Origin: Ctenosaura bakeri
Lineage: Eukaryota; Chordata; Lepidosauria; Squamata; Iguanidae
Direction of reading: 5' to 3'
DNA: 64,000 bases
NCBI GenBank assembly: GCA_948474755.1
Contig: CAOLHI010002132.1
Coordinates: 124,001-188,000 of the forward strand
Part shown: piece after piece, positions 44,701 to 58,004 of the stretch
How the letters are laid out: every line of letters starts with the position of its first letter
Numbering within the stretch: the stretch's first letter is position 1
Notes under the pieces: generated by a model
Told to the model about the DNA's origin: nothing
Databases searched by the model: none
The model's input: only the letters and a program-made list of their open reading frames with translations
Made by a program: the position numbers and the translations under genes

Positions 44701-46639
44701 GAAAACATACAGACTGGGGAGGGGGGGCACCAAATGCAGTTCTGCTATCCCTCCATAGCAGCAATTCAGCATGGTTCGGATAGCATAGTAATTCCACATG
44801 TAGACCTATACATATCATTACCTCCCCAGGTGTGCCTTACAGCTGCCAAAGCACACCCCAGCTCATGACTGTTCTGTGCCATGTGGGGAGTGGGCAGGAT
44901 CCAGAGAAGCATCTCGGTATGTCCCAGTATCCAGATGGAAAATGATTATGGCAATACTGCGATCTGCCAGGGTACCTCCAGAAGTCTCAGAATTGACGTA
45001 ATAATTTAATCTGGGCTATGAAGGCATAGCTAGATGGTTCTCTGACCCTGCCACTCCCTATGAGGTGCAGAATGGCTGTGGAAGGGGGGGCTCAGAGGCT
45101 GTTCTTACTAGGGTGTACATCCCTTCTCTATGATATGGTTTAATTGGCGTAAAATATGAACTCTGTCTTGCTATGACTGGGAACTGGCTGGCAAAGAGGA
45201 ATCTCGCTGCACACATGTGTTGCAAAACTAGGTCAGGATGAGACCTCAGGGCATGGCTAGGTCATAGTCAGGGAAACTCTCAGGCAATGGACTTGCAAAT
45301 GTCCATCAACAACACAATCTCCAGAGTACCTGAAACTAAACTAACAATCTTCAACTCTTTTCCCACTCCCTGGCAGTCTTCCTTTATTCCCTTCCTGCCC
45401 AGCAATCAAGGAGCTATCATGATTCCTATTAGTCCTTTGTCACCTAATGCTAAAACCATTAGCTCAGTCTGGGTCCCATTGCCCACTCCTTGGACTCCAT
45501 TTTTTACTCTCTCAGAGATCTACAAGCACCTTCTCTGTCCAAGCAGAAATAGGATATTTAAACCCTGACTTTGGGCTAGCCAACTCATAGTACTTTTGGC
45601 ATACAAACTGTCACTGTGCCCCTCCAAATTCACATTTGTACTGCCCTTGGATTTCTAGTCTAAGCTATGATCGCTTCTTTGTCCCTTCTCTGCTGGAATG
45701 GTAAATATCACCCACAATGTTCTAAAACTCTTGCTATCCAAACCTTTCCTCTCATTTCCTTCAGTTAGCCTAATATGATTGAGAGAGTGCTTGGGTCTGT
45801 GTGTGTATGATTGTTAATTCCCCCAATAAAACAAACAAACCAACTTTTGAATCTGTGGCTGGTTCACAGGTACAAAAGATCTTATAAGGTTACCCTCCTC
45901 TTGCAGGCCTCCTCTTTGAGCTAATATTTCTCACTGTTTTACAGGGGCACTGGCATTATGGGTGGACCCTTGAGTCACTCATGTTTTGGGGTAACATTGT
46001 ATGTTAAGTCAGATGGGCTTTTTGGGCACTGCAGAATGAAGAAAGGAATACTAACTTCTGCTGCATCCAAAAAAGGACACACAGAAGCATAATTCACACT
46101 CTATATAAATGCTAAGAAAAGTCGGTGCTGTTTCTTAGCTCTTCTGATTTTTCTACCTGCTGAGATCTTCTTCACCCCATTGCCTCAATATTTGAGGGCA
46201 AGTTTCACTGAATATGAATAATGTAGCTAGAGTATGAGTGTTTCCTCTAAATTTTGTCTTTTTGTCCAAGAAACCAGGATGCACACATATACTAATTGCA
46301 TGCTTTGCAAATTTACAGTTGTTTAGTTTTCTGGGTTTTGATAGGTGTCTCATATGATTTTTATGACCAAAGTAAATGACCCACTGGAATAACCAATCAG
46401 CTATGTTGCAGTTGATTAAAAGGGGATATTTGAATGAATTATTCATTTATTTCATGAATTAGATGCTGTGCACAACTTTCTTAACTCAATCCACGGAGAA
46501 CAAATTAACAGCTAAATCATAATCTGTGGAGGACATGAGCTGGCTGAGGGCTTCCAGTCCTTTTGGCTGTCACCTTTGTGATGACAGAGCTGTTGAACTG
46601 CAGCTGTTCCATGTAGCATAAGGGAGGACATGGTTTGTC
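41751..46639. other. No supported gene
   Basis: Nearly 5 kb of AT-rich, unique-looking sequence. A 'tgatggttgtagtttg' word near 42943 may be a scrap of the ACTACAACTC repeat family. Frames are short and overlap at random. Confidence 0.5.
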
Positions 46640-46715
46640 CCTCTTGATGTTATTGAACTACAATGACCAGCATTCCTCAACATTGACTGTACAGGCTAGG
46701 GCTTCTGGGAGACCT
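46640..46715. repeat. Short DNA-transposon fragment (ACTACAAT / GGCTTCTGGGAG)
   Basis: 'ttattgaactacaatgaccagcattcctc' followed by 'ggctagggcttctgggag' is both halves of the palindromic repeat also present at 309 and 29698. Confidence 0.5.
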
Positions 46716-47413
46716 CCCCGTTTAGATGATCACTTGATCGCCACCTTGAGGAACTGCTTGATAATGTTCAAATCCATAGTGATGTGAAAGGAGAGGTGAT
46801 TTCATGATCTGAAAATCTGATATCTGTGCAAATAAATCCAAGGTTTATGATCTTCCCTTTCAAGACTGTATAATAAGCCAGACAATATATTCCCCCTCCA
46901 TCTCTCTCTCTCCTCTTTCTCCCATATCCTCAAGATTAAAGTTTCCTCATTCCAAATACTTTCCTGTTTGTATTTGTGGGTTATTAATTCAGTCCCATGG
47001 TAGGCAGCATATCAATAATAGATGGTGATTATTCAGACTGTACAATTCAGAGTTAATTTTAAAAGATCTAAAGTGTTTTCAAGAACCGTTAAAGGGAGAA
47101 AGCCCATTAAGACTGTGGGTTCTATAACAGTTTAATGTTTGGCTGCAGGGATGGTGTTTCTACATTGTGTGTGCCTAATTAACTGAAATGTCTGTCAGAA
47201 CAAAACTCCCATTTCCTATTTTAAAGTCACATTGGTAAAGTAATGTGCAAAGTTGTGCATCATTTTTGTTTCACAACCTGCTTATGTTTTTACGTAACAA
47301 CTCAATGCATTTCCCCCATTTAAGTGTTAAAGTTTTTCCATACCAATAGAAGAAACAGGAACCGCAGTGGTGTAGCTATGGAAATGGAATTTTCATTCAG
47401 TCCCCAAATTTCT

Positions 47414-47634
47414 GAGAGCCAGGATAGTGTAGTGCTTTGAGTATTGAACTAGGACTTTGGGAGGTCAGGGTTTGAAGCCCCTCTCAGACATGGAAACCCA
47501 CTTGATGGCCTTCAGCAAGTCATGGTCCCTCAGCCTGAGAAGAGAAGGCAATGGCAAACTCCCGCTGAAGAAATCTTGCCAAGAAAACTTCAATAAGTCA
47601 GGAACAACATAAAGGCACACAACAACAACAACAA
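47414..47634 (+). repeat. tRNA-derived SINE with Bov-B-like tail, full length
   Basis: The head is GAGAGCCAGGATAGTGTAGTG and the B-box-like word is GGGTTTGAAGCCC. The body 'cagcctgagaagagaaggcaatggcaaac' is the least shortened of the copies here, and it ends in (AAC)n. Confidence 0.85.
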
Positions 47635-48175
47635 TCCACCTTTCCAGCATGGCACTGAGGGTAAGATACTGAAAATCATTAATATTTACAACCCTCAGAT
47701 TTGCTGTGTTTGCATTCCTTTGGTAATTTTGACTACCCCCTTTCTTTGGAAGCCCAAACTGTATTTCTAAATGTTCCATTGAAGTTTTGATGTACTGCAG
47801 TGCTAGAAATTTGAAGACTAAACAGAAATTTCATTTGGGGCCACAAATCTTATTTGGGAGGGGTCATTTCCCCACCCCTCTCTGTAGAAAAACTCCTGGA
47901 TCCAGAGTTCCAACATGAGAAGTACAGGGGGCCCTTGGTATCTTCTAGGGTTTGGTTCCAGGACTCCCCTTGGATTCCAACATTCATGGATGCTCAAGTC
48001 CCACTACCTAGAGTGGTGTAGTAAAATGGTATCTCTTATATAAAATGACAAAATCAAGGTTTACCTTTGGATCTGTTTTTTTCCTTTTGGAATATCTTCA
48101 AGTTGTGGTTGGTTGAATCTGTAGATACAGAATCTGTTGATGTGGATATGGAAGGCTAACTGTAACTTTTTTAAA
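47635..48175. other. No supported gene
   Basis: Unique-looking sequence with no recognised features. Confidence 0.5.
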
Positions 48176-48235
48176 GATGATGATGATGATGAAGAAGAAG
48201 AAGGAGGAGGAGGAGGAGGAGAAGAAGAAGGGGAC
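48176..48235. repeat. (GAT)n-(GAA)n-(GGA)n low-complexity stretch
   Basis: Serial trinucleotide blocks GATGATGAT, GAAGAAGAA and GGAGGAGGA lie in one purine-rich strand. The open frames across it, in both directions, are artefacts. Confidence 0.9.
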
Positions 48236-48439
48236 TGGAGAAAGAAGATTTTTATCAATGCAATGCCTATTTTTCTGCAGCCCCTTATGACTCACAAAGA
48301 TCTTCTCTGGAATGATGAGAAATTTCTGGAACAGATTGGAAGGTGACATCAGAAGCATGGCTTCAGAATGGAACATCTGAGAACTTGTTTCCATTACTAC
48401 TGTTTTTTCAAAACCCCTGGACTCAGAAGAGTGGGCCAT

Positions 48440-48515
48440 AGTAGCCTTCCAGGTCTTGTTGAACTATAACTTTTGTGTCAATCCAACAATATCTGGGTGG
48501 TCATAGTTGTCCACC
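48440..48515. repeat. Short DNA-transposon fragment
   Basis: 'ccttccaggtcttgttgaactataac' then 'caatccaacaatatctgggtgg' are the two mirrored halves of the ACTACAACTC repeat family. Confidence 0.5.
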
Positions 48516-48659
48516 TTGATTTATAGTGACAGTATTGCACAATTATAAAGCAGGGATCGGTGGGGTAAAATCCAAAGTCCTAAAGTCTTCTTAGCCATCA
48601 AAAAATAATGTTTTGAAGTGTGTGGTATCTGTGACAACAGGACTCATTTGCACCTAATT

Positions 48660-48740
48660 TTGTGACACCAAATCAGAATTCCACAGGATGTTGAAAGTGG
48701 AATAACTGCACTGAAACAGTGTAGGGTGGAAATGGCCTCT
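48660..48740. repeat. MITE right half
   Basis: 'aattccacaggatgttgaaagtggaataactgcac' then 'agtgtagggtggaaatggcc' matches the right halves of the elements at 30852 and 31908. The left half is absent. Confidence 0.6.
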
Positions 48741-49544
48741 GTTACACTGGGAGGCTCTGGTATCAGTTTCCTTCAGTTCTTCAGACAGGCTTTCCTCCAC
48801 AATTAGCTCCTGATAGTGGTTTCTGAGTCTGCAATTTGGAAAATAGTCAATTTTCTGCCTTTTCTGTACTTCCCTCCCTTTTGTTTCCATTTGATAAACA
48901 GTATAGCAAAAAACGTCAATAAAAGTTCCATCTGTGATAGCACAGCTACAGATCATTCACCTGAAATCTGGTCAGATGAATACCAATTTTGTTCTATGGG
49001 ACTGTGGGAGATTTGCCAGTGAAAGCATGGGAGATTAGAAGGTTACTGCTGAAAGTGGTTAATGACACATTGTGAAGAACTCTTCACTTTCTGCTTTTTA
49101 TGGGCAGGATCATTTCCTGAGCTAAGGTAAGAGCCCTTATTGTGTGACTTTGTCAACTGTTATATGCTAGTTGAGCATGCATCTCTTTGCCATGCATAAC
49201 AAATACATGTGATTAATTTTCCTGAAGTTTTCTTTGGTGAGTGATCAAGTAGAGGAACAATGAAATGAGTTAGAAATGAAGGCTTCCATTTTCTCATTCA
49301 GCTTGCCTTGCTTTCTCTTTTGTGTCATGCCATTAAAACATATATAGTTTTAAAATTGTGATTATATAAAACAATAAAGTTCTGAATAGTTTGAGCATTT
49401 GTCCTTACGCAGAGGAAACCACTCCATTCACACACAACAGGGAGAAAATTTCAAAGATTTTGAGTTTCTTGCTCAAGGTTTGCAGAAGCACTGAAATCTT
49501 TCAGAAACATCACTATCTATCTGAAGGGGTCACTTCTATGGCAG
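48741..49544. other. No supported gene
   Basis: Nothing recognised. Frames are short. Confidence 0.5.
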
Positions 49545-49640
49545 GAAGGCATAGAGGCTTGTGGCCTTGCAGATGTTGTTGAACTGCAACATCTATCATC
49601 CCTTATCTCCATAGCTAATAGTGAGGTGAGTTGCAATCCA
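49545..49640. repeat. Short DNA-transposon fragment
   Basis: 'ggccttgcagatgttgttgaactgcaac' followed by 'gagttgcaatccaataatatc' belongs to the same ACTACAACTC family. Confidence 0.45.
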
Positions 49641-49812
49641 ATAATATCAAGAAGGCAATATTTTGCCTGCCACTGTAATACAGGGGTAAACTATCAGCAC
49701 TCAACGGAGCCACTACTTAGAGGTGGCAAGAGATCAGAAATGTTTATCTTGAGGCTGTTCCATTTCTTCCCCTTAGGCGCCAATACATATTGTGCTGGTT
49801 AGCTCCACAATA

Positions 49813-50006
49813 GACAGCCAGCATGGTGTTGTGGTTTGAGCACTGCTTTATGACCCTGGAGACCAGCATTTGATTCCCTGCTTGGCCATGGAAATCCTCT
49901 GGGTGACTTTGGGCACATCACATACTCTCAGCCCCAGAAAAACCTGTGATGAGTTCACCTTACGACTGCCATAAATCAGAAATGACTTGAAAGCACACAA
50001 CAAAAG
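49813..50006 (+). repeat. tRNA-derived SINE with Bov-B-like tail
   Basis: The head is GACAGCCAGCATGGTGTTGTGG, with a decayed B box. The body 'ctgggtgactttgggcacatcacatactctcagcc' and the tail 'cgactgccataaatcagaaatgacttgaaagcacacaaca' follow. It is internally shorter than the copy at 47414. Confidence 0.8.
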
Positions 50007-50921
50007 CTAAGGTCTTCCATGAATATATTTGCTCTTCCTAAAGTACAAATTAGATCCAAAGTGCAATAAAATTCATCAACTTAAGCTCCCATGTAGTGCA
50101 ATACAGTTAAAGTTAAAAGGTCTGAGGTGAGACACCTGTTAAACAAGGTAAAACCTAAGGCTGCAAGTTATTTATTTACACACACACATGCACATACGTA
50201 TATCCTTACCTACCTCTCTATACCTCCTAGTACAAATACAACATTCTAGGCATGTTGTTGCTACTGCTGTTCTTTTTTCTTTTTTTTTAAATCTCACTCA
50301 TAAAAACAATCAATAAGGAGCCAAACTGATAAAAAAAAAGTAACTTGAACCCATCCTTAGGCATGCTCAGAGCACATGCATGGAAGTCAATTAGTCATGC
50401 TTAATGGAAGTCTTATTTCATTCAGCGGGTACTTATTGTATGCCTCATAAAACAAAAATCTATTAAACGTACACCTTTGATAACCATTGAAAACTGGTGG
50501 AGAAGTGTGTATCTAGATCTCATAGGGCAAAGGGTTCCACAGTCTAGGGGTGATCACTGAAATGACTCAGTCAATTTCCCTATCTGGAACTTCAATGTTC
50601 AAAAAGAGTAGGCCATGGAGAGCTGACTACTGAGAAACAAAAGTAAGAGAAATCTTTTGTTTTTTTTCATGATCAGCTTTGCACTTCCTAAAGATAATTT
50701 GTTTGCTGCTGTTTAAAGCAGGATGCTGCACTACACAGGGTTTTGATCTGATCTAATAGGGATTTTCCACTAAGAAAATTTTGAGAAGAGCCATGCCAAA
50801 TTAAATCAAAGGCCTATCTAGTCCAGTATTTTGTTCACACAGTGGCCTACTGGACATTTCTGGAAAGCGCACCAGCAGAACATGTTAAGAAAAGGTTGGA
50901 CCAAACCTGTAGAAAATACTT
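50007..50921. other. No supported gene
   Basis: It has a T-run near 50270-50290 and an A-run near 50331. Nothing was recognised. Confidence 0.5.
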
Positions 50922-51355
50922 TGTGATGTGGGTCGTTAAGTACACCTGTGGAAAGACATGTGACTCCAGCTGAGTCATGCTGAGTCATGCTGATGAGCAA
51001 CCTGGGAAGAAGGTTGCACCAGGTATGGGGAGAATGCAAAGGTTGGCAGGATTGCATCAGCTAGTGTGAGTATAAATGTAGCTGAGAGCTAGCCAACAAG
51101 TGTACACAGTGCCTGATGTGTATGCCGGAGGCTCTGTCAGAAAGAGCAAGCAAAGGGATGCTGGAGTGCCTTCTGGAGATTCTTGTAAATATGTACACAT
51201 TGTAACTCAAGAATAAATTGCCTCCTTGATGGAAGAGAACAATTGATGTGGGTGAGTTTTTCCTGGCTACAGTGCATTGCTGCTAAGATATTCTCTGCTG
51301 CTGGGCATGCTTCCAAAGCTGTGGGAGCAATCTCTGCTATATTTTGGGCGTGACA
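50922..51355 (+). mobile_element. Possible solo LTR
   Basis: It is bounded by TG...CA (TGTGATGTGGG to GGCGTGACA), with a TATA-like GTATAAATG at about 51069 and AATAAATTG at about 51213 in the right order and spacing. No flanking duplication was seen, so the limits are tentative. The doubled word GAGTCATGCT near 50974-50991 is notable. Confidence 0.35.
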
Positions 51356-53519
51356 GAACATCTCTGGAACCACACATTTCCTCTTATTTCCCAGTCACTC
51401 GTATTTAGAAGTGTACTGCCTCTGCATACTCTTCAAGGTTCATAGTTGAAGTCAGAGACACATATAGCCAAGAAACAGCAGAATACCACTCATATTGCTG
51501 AACAGTGTCATATCTCTTAAAGGATAAAAAGACGGCAAAAATTATTAATGAGGAAGAGCACACAAGCTACGAGAGCCGGTAGCAATTTGCTTCACCCAAG
51601 TCTACTGGGAAAGGCAAGTTTCCACCTTCCTTCTTCTCTCCCCTCTACTGAGTGCAGCTCACTCTTGCACTTCAAATTCAGTTTGCAGCAACTGAAGTGT
51701 GTTGAAGACAAAGAGGAAAAGTGGAAGGAGAAGAGAGAAACATTGACACTTTAAAATCAGTGGAAAAAGTGGAAGGACAGAGGATTAATTGGGACAAGCC
51801 CTGTTGACTCTGGACAGTTGGAGGCTCTGGCTCTGATACTGGAGATAATATATAACCATCCCATACAATCGCCACTGAAGGCCCTGACTTCTATGAATTT
51901 ACTCAATCCCCATGAATTTCTCCTCATCATTGCATGTATGTATTTTTTTTTTCAGCTACAGAATGCAGAGATGCTACATTTCGTTTTTCCATTACTGGTG
52001 CTTTCTTACACAATTTTCAAATGAAAATGATGTTTTAACACCAATTATTGAATCTCAGTATTAAAATGTCACTCCCATTGCTGAACGGCACTACTTCTCT
52101 TAAAGAACAAAAACAAAAACAAAAAAGAAAGAGGGAGAGGGGAGAGATTGTAAGGAAGAAAGAAGTTTGTTAACTCCAAAATGTCACCTTAAGGATTAGA
52201 CTGCATCAGAGCTGCTTATTGTGAGATCTTTTATGATTGTATTCCGGGCTGGCAACAGTTTTAAATTAGAGGTTGGTTTGATTGAAATGGGCTAATTCAT
52301 GTTATAAATGCAGATTGCTAGAAAGAAATGGCTTTCTTCAGGTCCAAAAATGCATTTTAGTCTACCTTAATTAGGAGAATATGTAAAATAAGCATAGAGA
52401 AAATAGCTTTCAATCTGCCATAAAAACTAACACCACTAGTTTATAAGATTACCCCTAAAAACATAGAATGGACCATTAAAGGCTGTGATACATTATTCAG
52501 CACATGAATACATTATATATGTCTAATGCAAGTCTTCTAGGAAGTCAATTTATGACTGAAGTGTTCATTTTCAAGTTGGAAATGGTAGAAGATTAGATGC
52601 TGTGTACATGAATAAGGCAAAAATTACCCTTTTTGTGGTTTTCTTCAGTGTAGAGAAATAGCAGGTTAGAAACTGGAGATCAAACACAATATCACACCAT
52701 CAAAGAAAGAAGTCAAACAAATGAAGGATACCTGTGCAGACAATTTTGGCAATAAACTTTCATCCGCACTGATGTCAATTGTAAGAAGAAATGTACACGA
52801 ATGATTGTAGCATGTTAACATTTTCCAGATGTACATAAATAATCATGATAAACATGTCCAATCTTACAATGCAATCCTATGCACTTTTTTCCAGAAATCC
52901 TAATGAATCTAGTTGTATTTGCCTGTAGGTAAGCAGGATTGCAACTCTAATGAATTCCAGTTGTCCACAAACAAGTTTCTAATTTTAATTCTCCAACAGG
53001 ACAGTCATTTTCAGTTTCATGAATTCTTAGAAGTAAACCCCACCGGCCTTAATGGATTGCAGCCTTGTTTATAGACTAATTCAATGAGAAGAATGGATAA
53101 CCAGTCTGGACCAGGTACAATATCTGTGTTCTAGTTAGATGTTTACTTAAATACTGGTTCTTATCAATAACTTAATCATACTTTTAAAATTTCTTTTCTA
53201 AAACGATGCTTGGTATAGTATAGAAGAAAAACTAATCAATTTAGTGGAAGATCCTTTTTCACATTTTCTCAGAAGCAAACATTGCTAGAGGGCAGCCAGG
53301 AAATAGGGTTCCTAGAGTGAAAACTGGAGAGGGCTCTCGTACCTTTAATGGTTGTGTAGAAGAGGGAATTTCAGTAAGTGCTGCTTGTCATACAACCAGC
53401 TGGCAAGAAACACCTGCAAAAATTATTTCTTCTTCACAACTATTAAAGATATACAAGCTGTCTCCATATTTCATATGGCAAGACTATCAGGAAATATGGG
53501 AGTAGTATGTTATTTTAAT
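51356..53519. other. No supported gene
   Basis: AT-rich sequence with purine runs near 52110-52150. No feature was recognised. Confidence 0.5.
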
Positions 53520-53544
53520 GATGATGATGATAATGATGATGATG

Positions 53545-53596
<52 letters not shown>

Positions 53597-53690
53597 TTTA
53601 TTTCTATCCCGCCTCTCCCAATGGATCGAGGCGGCATTACAAAAATATACAAATACATTAATAATAAATAATTACTTTCTATACAGTTTT
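53520..53690 (-). repeat. LINE 3'-end fragment next to (GAT)n/(AAT)n, minus strand
   Basis: A GAT/AAT run of about 70 bp is followed by TTTATTTCTATCCCGCCTC and ATGGATCGAGGCGGC, the same as at 7591-7760. The microsatellite probably grew from the LINE tail. Confidence 0.55.
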
Positions 53691-54346
53691 TTAAAATGTT
53701 AATTAGTCTCTTGCTACCTGTATACAACTTAAGTGAGAGTTCAGGTGATGAAAGAATTTAGAAAAGATACTTTTTTTTTCTTTTGGCCTACAGAACACTG
53801 AATTCCAGCTAAGATGGCCAGTTTACTTTCTTAAATAACCAACTCCTTTCATAAATCTGTTGTGATATTGTGTAAGTGATTTTTGTGGGCATTACAAGTA
53901 AAAGGGATTTCTTTTCTTTGCTTGCCCCTTTCTTAGGGACAGGGAGACTGAAGACACCTAAGTCCAGTTTGGTTGATACATTGACCCAATAGAACTCTTG
54001 TGAGTGCTGACTTACCAGGTTTTCATTGATTCAGTGGATCTATTGTGGTTGAATTAGCAACTGGATGATGCTGAACATGGAAGCCAGGTTAGGACCTCAT
54101 GGTGGTGGGGATGTCATGGGATAGCCCCTGGTTATGGCATTGTTATTATTTATATTTATATCTAGCCTTTTAAAAAAATAAAGGAGATTGTGACTATCCT
54201 ATCTTCCTCCTCCTCGTAGCTTTTTAAAAAAATCTCTTAAATTGTATCTGTGTGGCAGCCTGAAAGTTAGGCTGAAACAAAGCCTGGCTGGTAGGTGGCA
54301 GCTGGTAACTTTCTAAAGGCTCTATATTTCTTCATATCTCCTCTTT
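53691..54346. other. No supported gene
   Basis: AT-rich sequence, nothing recognised. Confidence 0.5.
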
Positions 54347-54821
54347 GGCCCTTTTCACACGTGAGCGGTGGAATGGGGCAAGTCACGCCAAAATGGGGCT
54401 TACCTTGTTCCGTCACTGTGCGGAGCAACGCATTTCACTACTCTACACGCAGCAGCGTCCCGCGGCATCCTCGGCTCCCAGCAGCGCTCAAAATGGTGGA
54501 TTTTGACTGGCGGAGCCTCTCCAACAATTGGAGAAGCTCGCCAGCTGGAAATCCCGCCCCCTGCCCGATCTGCAGGGATGCCCTTTTGCGCGTCTGTAAA
54601 TCCATACGGGTGCTGCGACGGGGCTGGACGCCCCGTGCCTTTGAAAAACCACATAAAATGAGGTTTTTCAAAAGCACACAGCGGCGCCACTTGTGGGCGC
54701 CTGACCACGGATTGGCGTGTGGATTTACTCACGAGTAATCCACCCCAATTCGCGTAACGGTGTAGATGACCTCCATGGAGGTTGATCTACACCGTTTTTT
54801 TAACCCCATGTGAAAAGGACC
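54347..54821. mobile_element. GC-rich non-autonomous DNA transposon, element B (475 bp)
   Basis: GGCCCTTTTCACAC at the left is mirrored by GTGAAAAGGACC at the right. TTT lies on both sides (54344-54346 and 54822-54824). The core GGAGCCTCTCCAACAATTGG then GAAGCTCGCCAGC is shared with A and C. A hairpin, AACGGTGTAGAT against ATCTACACCGTT around GACCTCCATGGAGGTTG, lies at 54757-54797. Open frames across it on both strands are not conserved between copies. Confidence 0.75.
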
Positions 54822-56540
54822 TTTGATGCCAATGGTGTGCAGAAGTCAACAAGAGATCTCATCAGTGCTTGTGCTCCCTCTCCTTCTTCTCCATCTCCTC
54901 CAGCCTCTTCTTCCCTTCCTTATAGCTTGGAACAGAGGCACAGCACCTGATGCAAGAAAAGCTTACAAGACTTTCTTTTGGCTACTCTGATGCCTTCACT
55001 AGAGCCTCACCTGCAGCCTAGAGTTTGAGCAATTTGGTTGGAGGACTAGTGTTGGGGCTCCAAAACTTGAGAACTCAATGTTGTGAGGATAAATGGAGGG
55101 GAAGAAGAGGATACAGTGTCAAGCTGTTTGGAAGAAACACAATAATATAAATCCACCAAATAAATGTGCCATAGAGTTCCACCAGGAGCTCTCTGTGTAC
55201 ACAACATATCTGGACTATTACACAGCACAAAAACATTTTAACTCATAAATATTAAAAATGTAGCAGCACTCTTTATTGTGTCAAAATTTAGTTTGCAAGT
55301 AATCTCTCGAGGATTGCTTCTACAATCTGTGTCACTCTTTAGTACAACTTTGACAGTAATTTACAAATAAGTAGAGAGCTCCAAAAAAGAAAAGAAAAGA
55401 GAATAGTTTCAATAGACTTTATTTTTTTCTATGATGTAAATATGTTGAATTAAAACATTACTGTCCAGAATCTCCCACAAATGATTTGGTGTGATGCTGT
55501 GTGCATTTTTCTATTAAACAACTGATTTTTAATAACATTAGTTTACTTATACGTAATAAGTTAGTTAATAAACTAATACACACACACACTTTTAACATTC
55601 TTTTAGCAAAGTCCTGATGGTGACCTAATGGAGGCAACTCAGGGCTCTCAAAGGCTTTGACAGTGGAATAGAAGCTCTAGCAGGTTCTATCAGTTTAGTA
55701 AGGGCTCCAGGAGCAGGCTATACATCTGCCATCTGAGACCCAGCCTAGCTGAGCAGAGACAATGATGCCCATGTCAATGGCATGGTGAATACACTCTGGG
55801 TTCCATTCTAGTCTTTTAAAGAACTTTCCAAGGTGCTGAACTCTGCAATCCCCAAAGTAATTCAGCACTTGGATAGTTCATATAAAGTTTAGACAAATAC
55901 CTGGAGAGGTTTCAGGTGTTCAATGACATGGACGCTACCAGCTGCTACTATTACAGTTACAATAGCAATTATTCAAGTAAGAAAGTGACCATGGGTATTA
56001 CAAAAGGAATTATGGAACAGTTGTAATCTATGTCAATGGAGGGTCTACCCACGCTGATGAAATTACAGATCTTCCAGATACACCTTAATATTATTTTGAG
56101 ATTAGTTAACATTATTTTTAAATTATTATATGTTCAGAGAGAAGCAATGGCTATGCAGTGAATCCCTGAAGAGAATGGGCATAGCTTTTTTCTTTGATAT
56201 GTCCACAGGAGCTCTCTTGAGCTTAAGTTTTCATATTATCTTCTTCTTTAGTGATCTCTCATCTCTCATTTTATCCTCACAGGTATACTGTAAAGGATAT
56301 TAGGCTGTGCAGTGATGCTCAAATAAATTTTATCTCTGCTTTGAAGTAAACTGACTCAGTGGTCAGGCAGGGTGAGAGATTATAGTCTAAAAAAATAAAA
56401 ATAAAAATAAAGTTGCCATGCTCTGGTCGTACGCTGTTCCACTGCAGGCAGCAAAATATCTTTGGTTAGTCCTGAATATTTGAAAATATTAATTTTGTTC
56501 TCACATGTAAGAAGAGAGAATTTTAATTTTTTTCTCACCA
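54822..56540. other. No supported gene
   Basis: AT-rich sequence with a short CACACACA run near 55580. Nothing was recognised. Confidence 0.5.
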
Positions 56541-56876
56541 TTGGATGAGATTATTAGTATTTTTTATACATATTTTGATGATTTTCACATTCTGGGAATT
56601 TTGTACAAAACCTTTTGTGCACAGAAAATAGTATATTTTGTGGATAACATGGTGTGCATATGTGTATTTTATGCATTAAAATATTGTTCTGTATTAAAAT
56701 TACTTTTTGCACTTTCTTTATGTGCAGATTTTTTCCTCACAAAATTCCTGACATATGAATAATGTTAAAAAAAAAAAAGAGCAGTGCACTGTTTTCTCAA
56801 GAGGGGGCTCAGTCTGTCAAGACACCCTCTCTTATCAAAAATGAGGGGGAAAAATGAGTATTCTTTACATCCCTGC
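56541..56876. repeat. AT-rich family X copy 3
   Basis: It has TTTTGTACAAAA and TTTTGTGCACAG words. The right end TATTCTTTACATCCCTGC matches the right end of copy 1 (ACATTCTTTACATCCCTGG). The left end was not found. Confidence 0.35.
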
Positions 56877-57126
56877 CTACTATACATTCTTCAGGTGTGT
56901 GATGAGTCTTCCTGCAGCGGGACTGTGAAATGGGCAAAAATATCATACATTTCCTTCAAGTCTCTTCAGCTCATTTCCTCTTGCTACTGTTGCTACTGTT
57001 TTCCCCATCCTTCCTTTACATCTTTGCCTTCTCCCTACAGAGAACATAAGCAACATGGAGCCAGAGCTCTTACAGAAGAGAGAGGCAGGTAAAACTTCTA
57101 CAGGAGCATCAGTGAGCAAGAACTCT

Positions 57127-57582
57127 GGGCTTTTCTGCACTTTGGAGGGGAAATGAGGCAGTCCGTTACTCACTGGACTGGCATGCTCCCTCCTCGACAA
57201 TCCACGACAGTCCAGAGCAGCGTGTGCCCGTGCTACACACTCTCCGGCAACAAAAATGGAGGCTTCCGGTTGGCAGAGGCTCTCCACCAACTGGAGAAGC
57301 TCGCCAGCCAGAAGCCCCCCACCGGAAGATCTGCAGACTCGCGCTGGCGCCAGCCTGTAGATCTATACTTTAGCAGAGCGACGAACTGGGGTGTGCCGCG
57401 CTACTGAAAGTCCTCTTTTAATCGGTCTTTCAATAGCACAGGCGACCACCAGTTCTGGGCATTCTGGAGCGGGCTGAAGTCCGGAGAAACAGTAAGTAGT
57501 CCGAACCTAGTTCACCCCCAAATGTGAGCGTCCTCGTGGGAGGACGCGCCGCCCATTTCAAAAATAAAATGTGGAAAAGGCC
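57127..57582. mobile_element. GC-rich non-autonomous DNA transposon, element C (456 bp)
   Basis: GGGCTTTTCTGCAC at the left and ATGTGGAAAAGGCC at the right, with TCT on both sides (57124-57126 and 57583-57585). The core GAGGCTCTCCACCAACTGG then GAAGCTCGCCAGC and GGAAGATCTGCAGAC aligns with element A. No transposase is present. Confidence 0.75.
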
Positions 57583-58004
57583 TCTGTTTAAGGCAGACAT
57601 GGGCAAAAATGTAGTGCTGTGGATGGAGGGAACTATAAATATTTGTGGGTTGTGTCCTTCCACATTTTCAGTGGTGCTTCCACAATTTGGTAGTAGCACC
57701 TTTATGATGAAGGCGATTGACAGTATGTCCTCCCATATCACAGAATCCTGGAAGACAGTGGGAAGAGATTTTCCTTCTACTTCATCTCTTGGGCCAACCC
57801 TGCTTTAAATGGTGTTTCTTTTATGTAGAAAGTTGTGTAGCATGTTTAAATGCAGTCAACAGCAGCTATGATGGAGAACAGGTCATGAAGCAGAGAGCTG
57901 CATAATAACATGGAATTCGGCTAGTGTTTGTGGAGTCTTAGCACATCCACAAATAAACAGCTTTTGCACTGTAATCGGGAAACACACCCAAATTTACAGT
58001 ATCA
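57583..58004. other. No supported gene
   Basis: 'ggcagacatgggcaaaaatgtag' near 57590 has the look of a hAT-like end, but no partner end was found. Confidence 0.4.

Noticed and set aside
48098..48439. 113-codon minus-strand frame
   Set aside because: It crosses a serial trinucleotide run (poly-Ser/Phe/Ile) and has no domain.
53515..53727. Tyr/His-rich 70-codon frame
   Set aside because: A translation of the GAT/AAT microsatellite.
54295..54738. 147-codon frame in element B
   Set aside because: Not conserved in elements A and C, which share the DNA core in other frames with stops. It reflects GC-rich non-coding repeat sequence.
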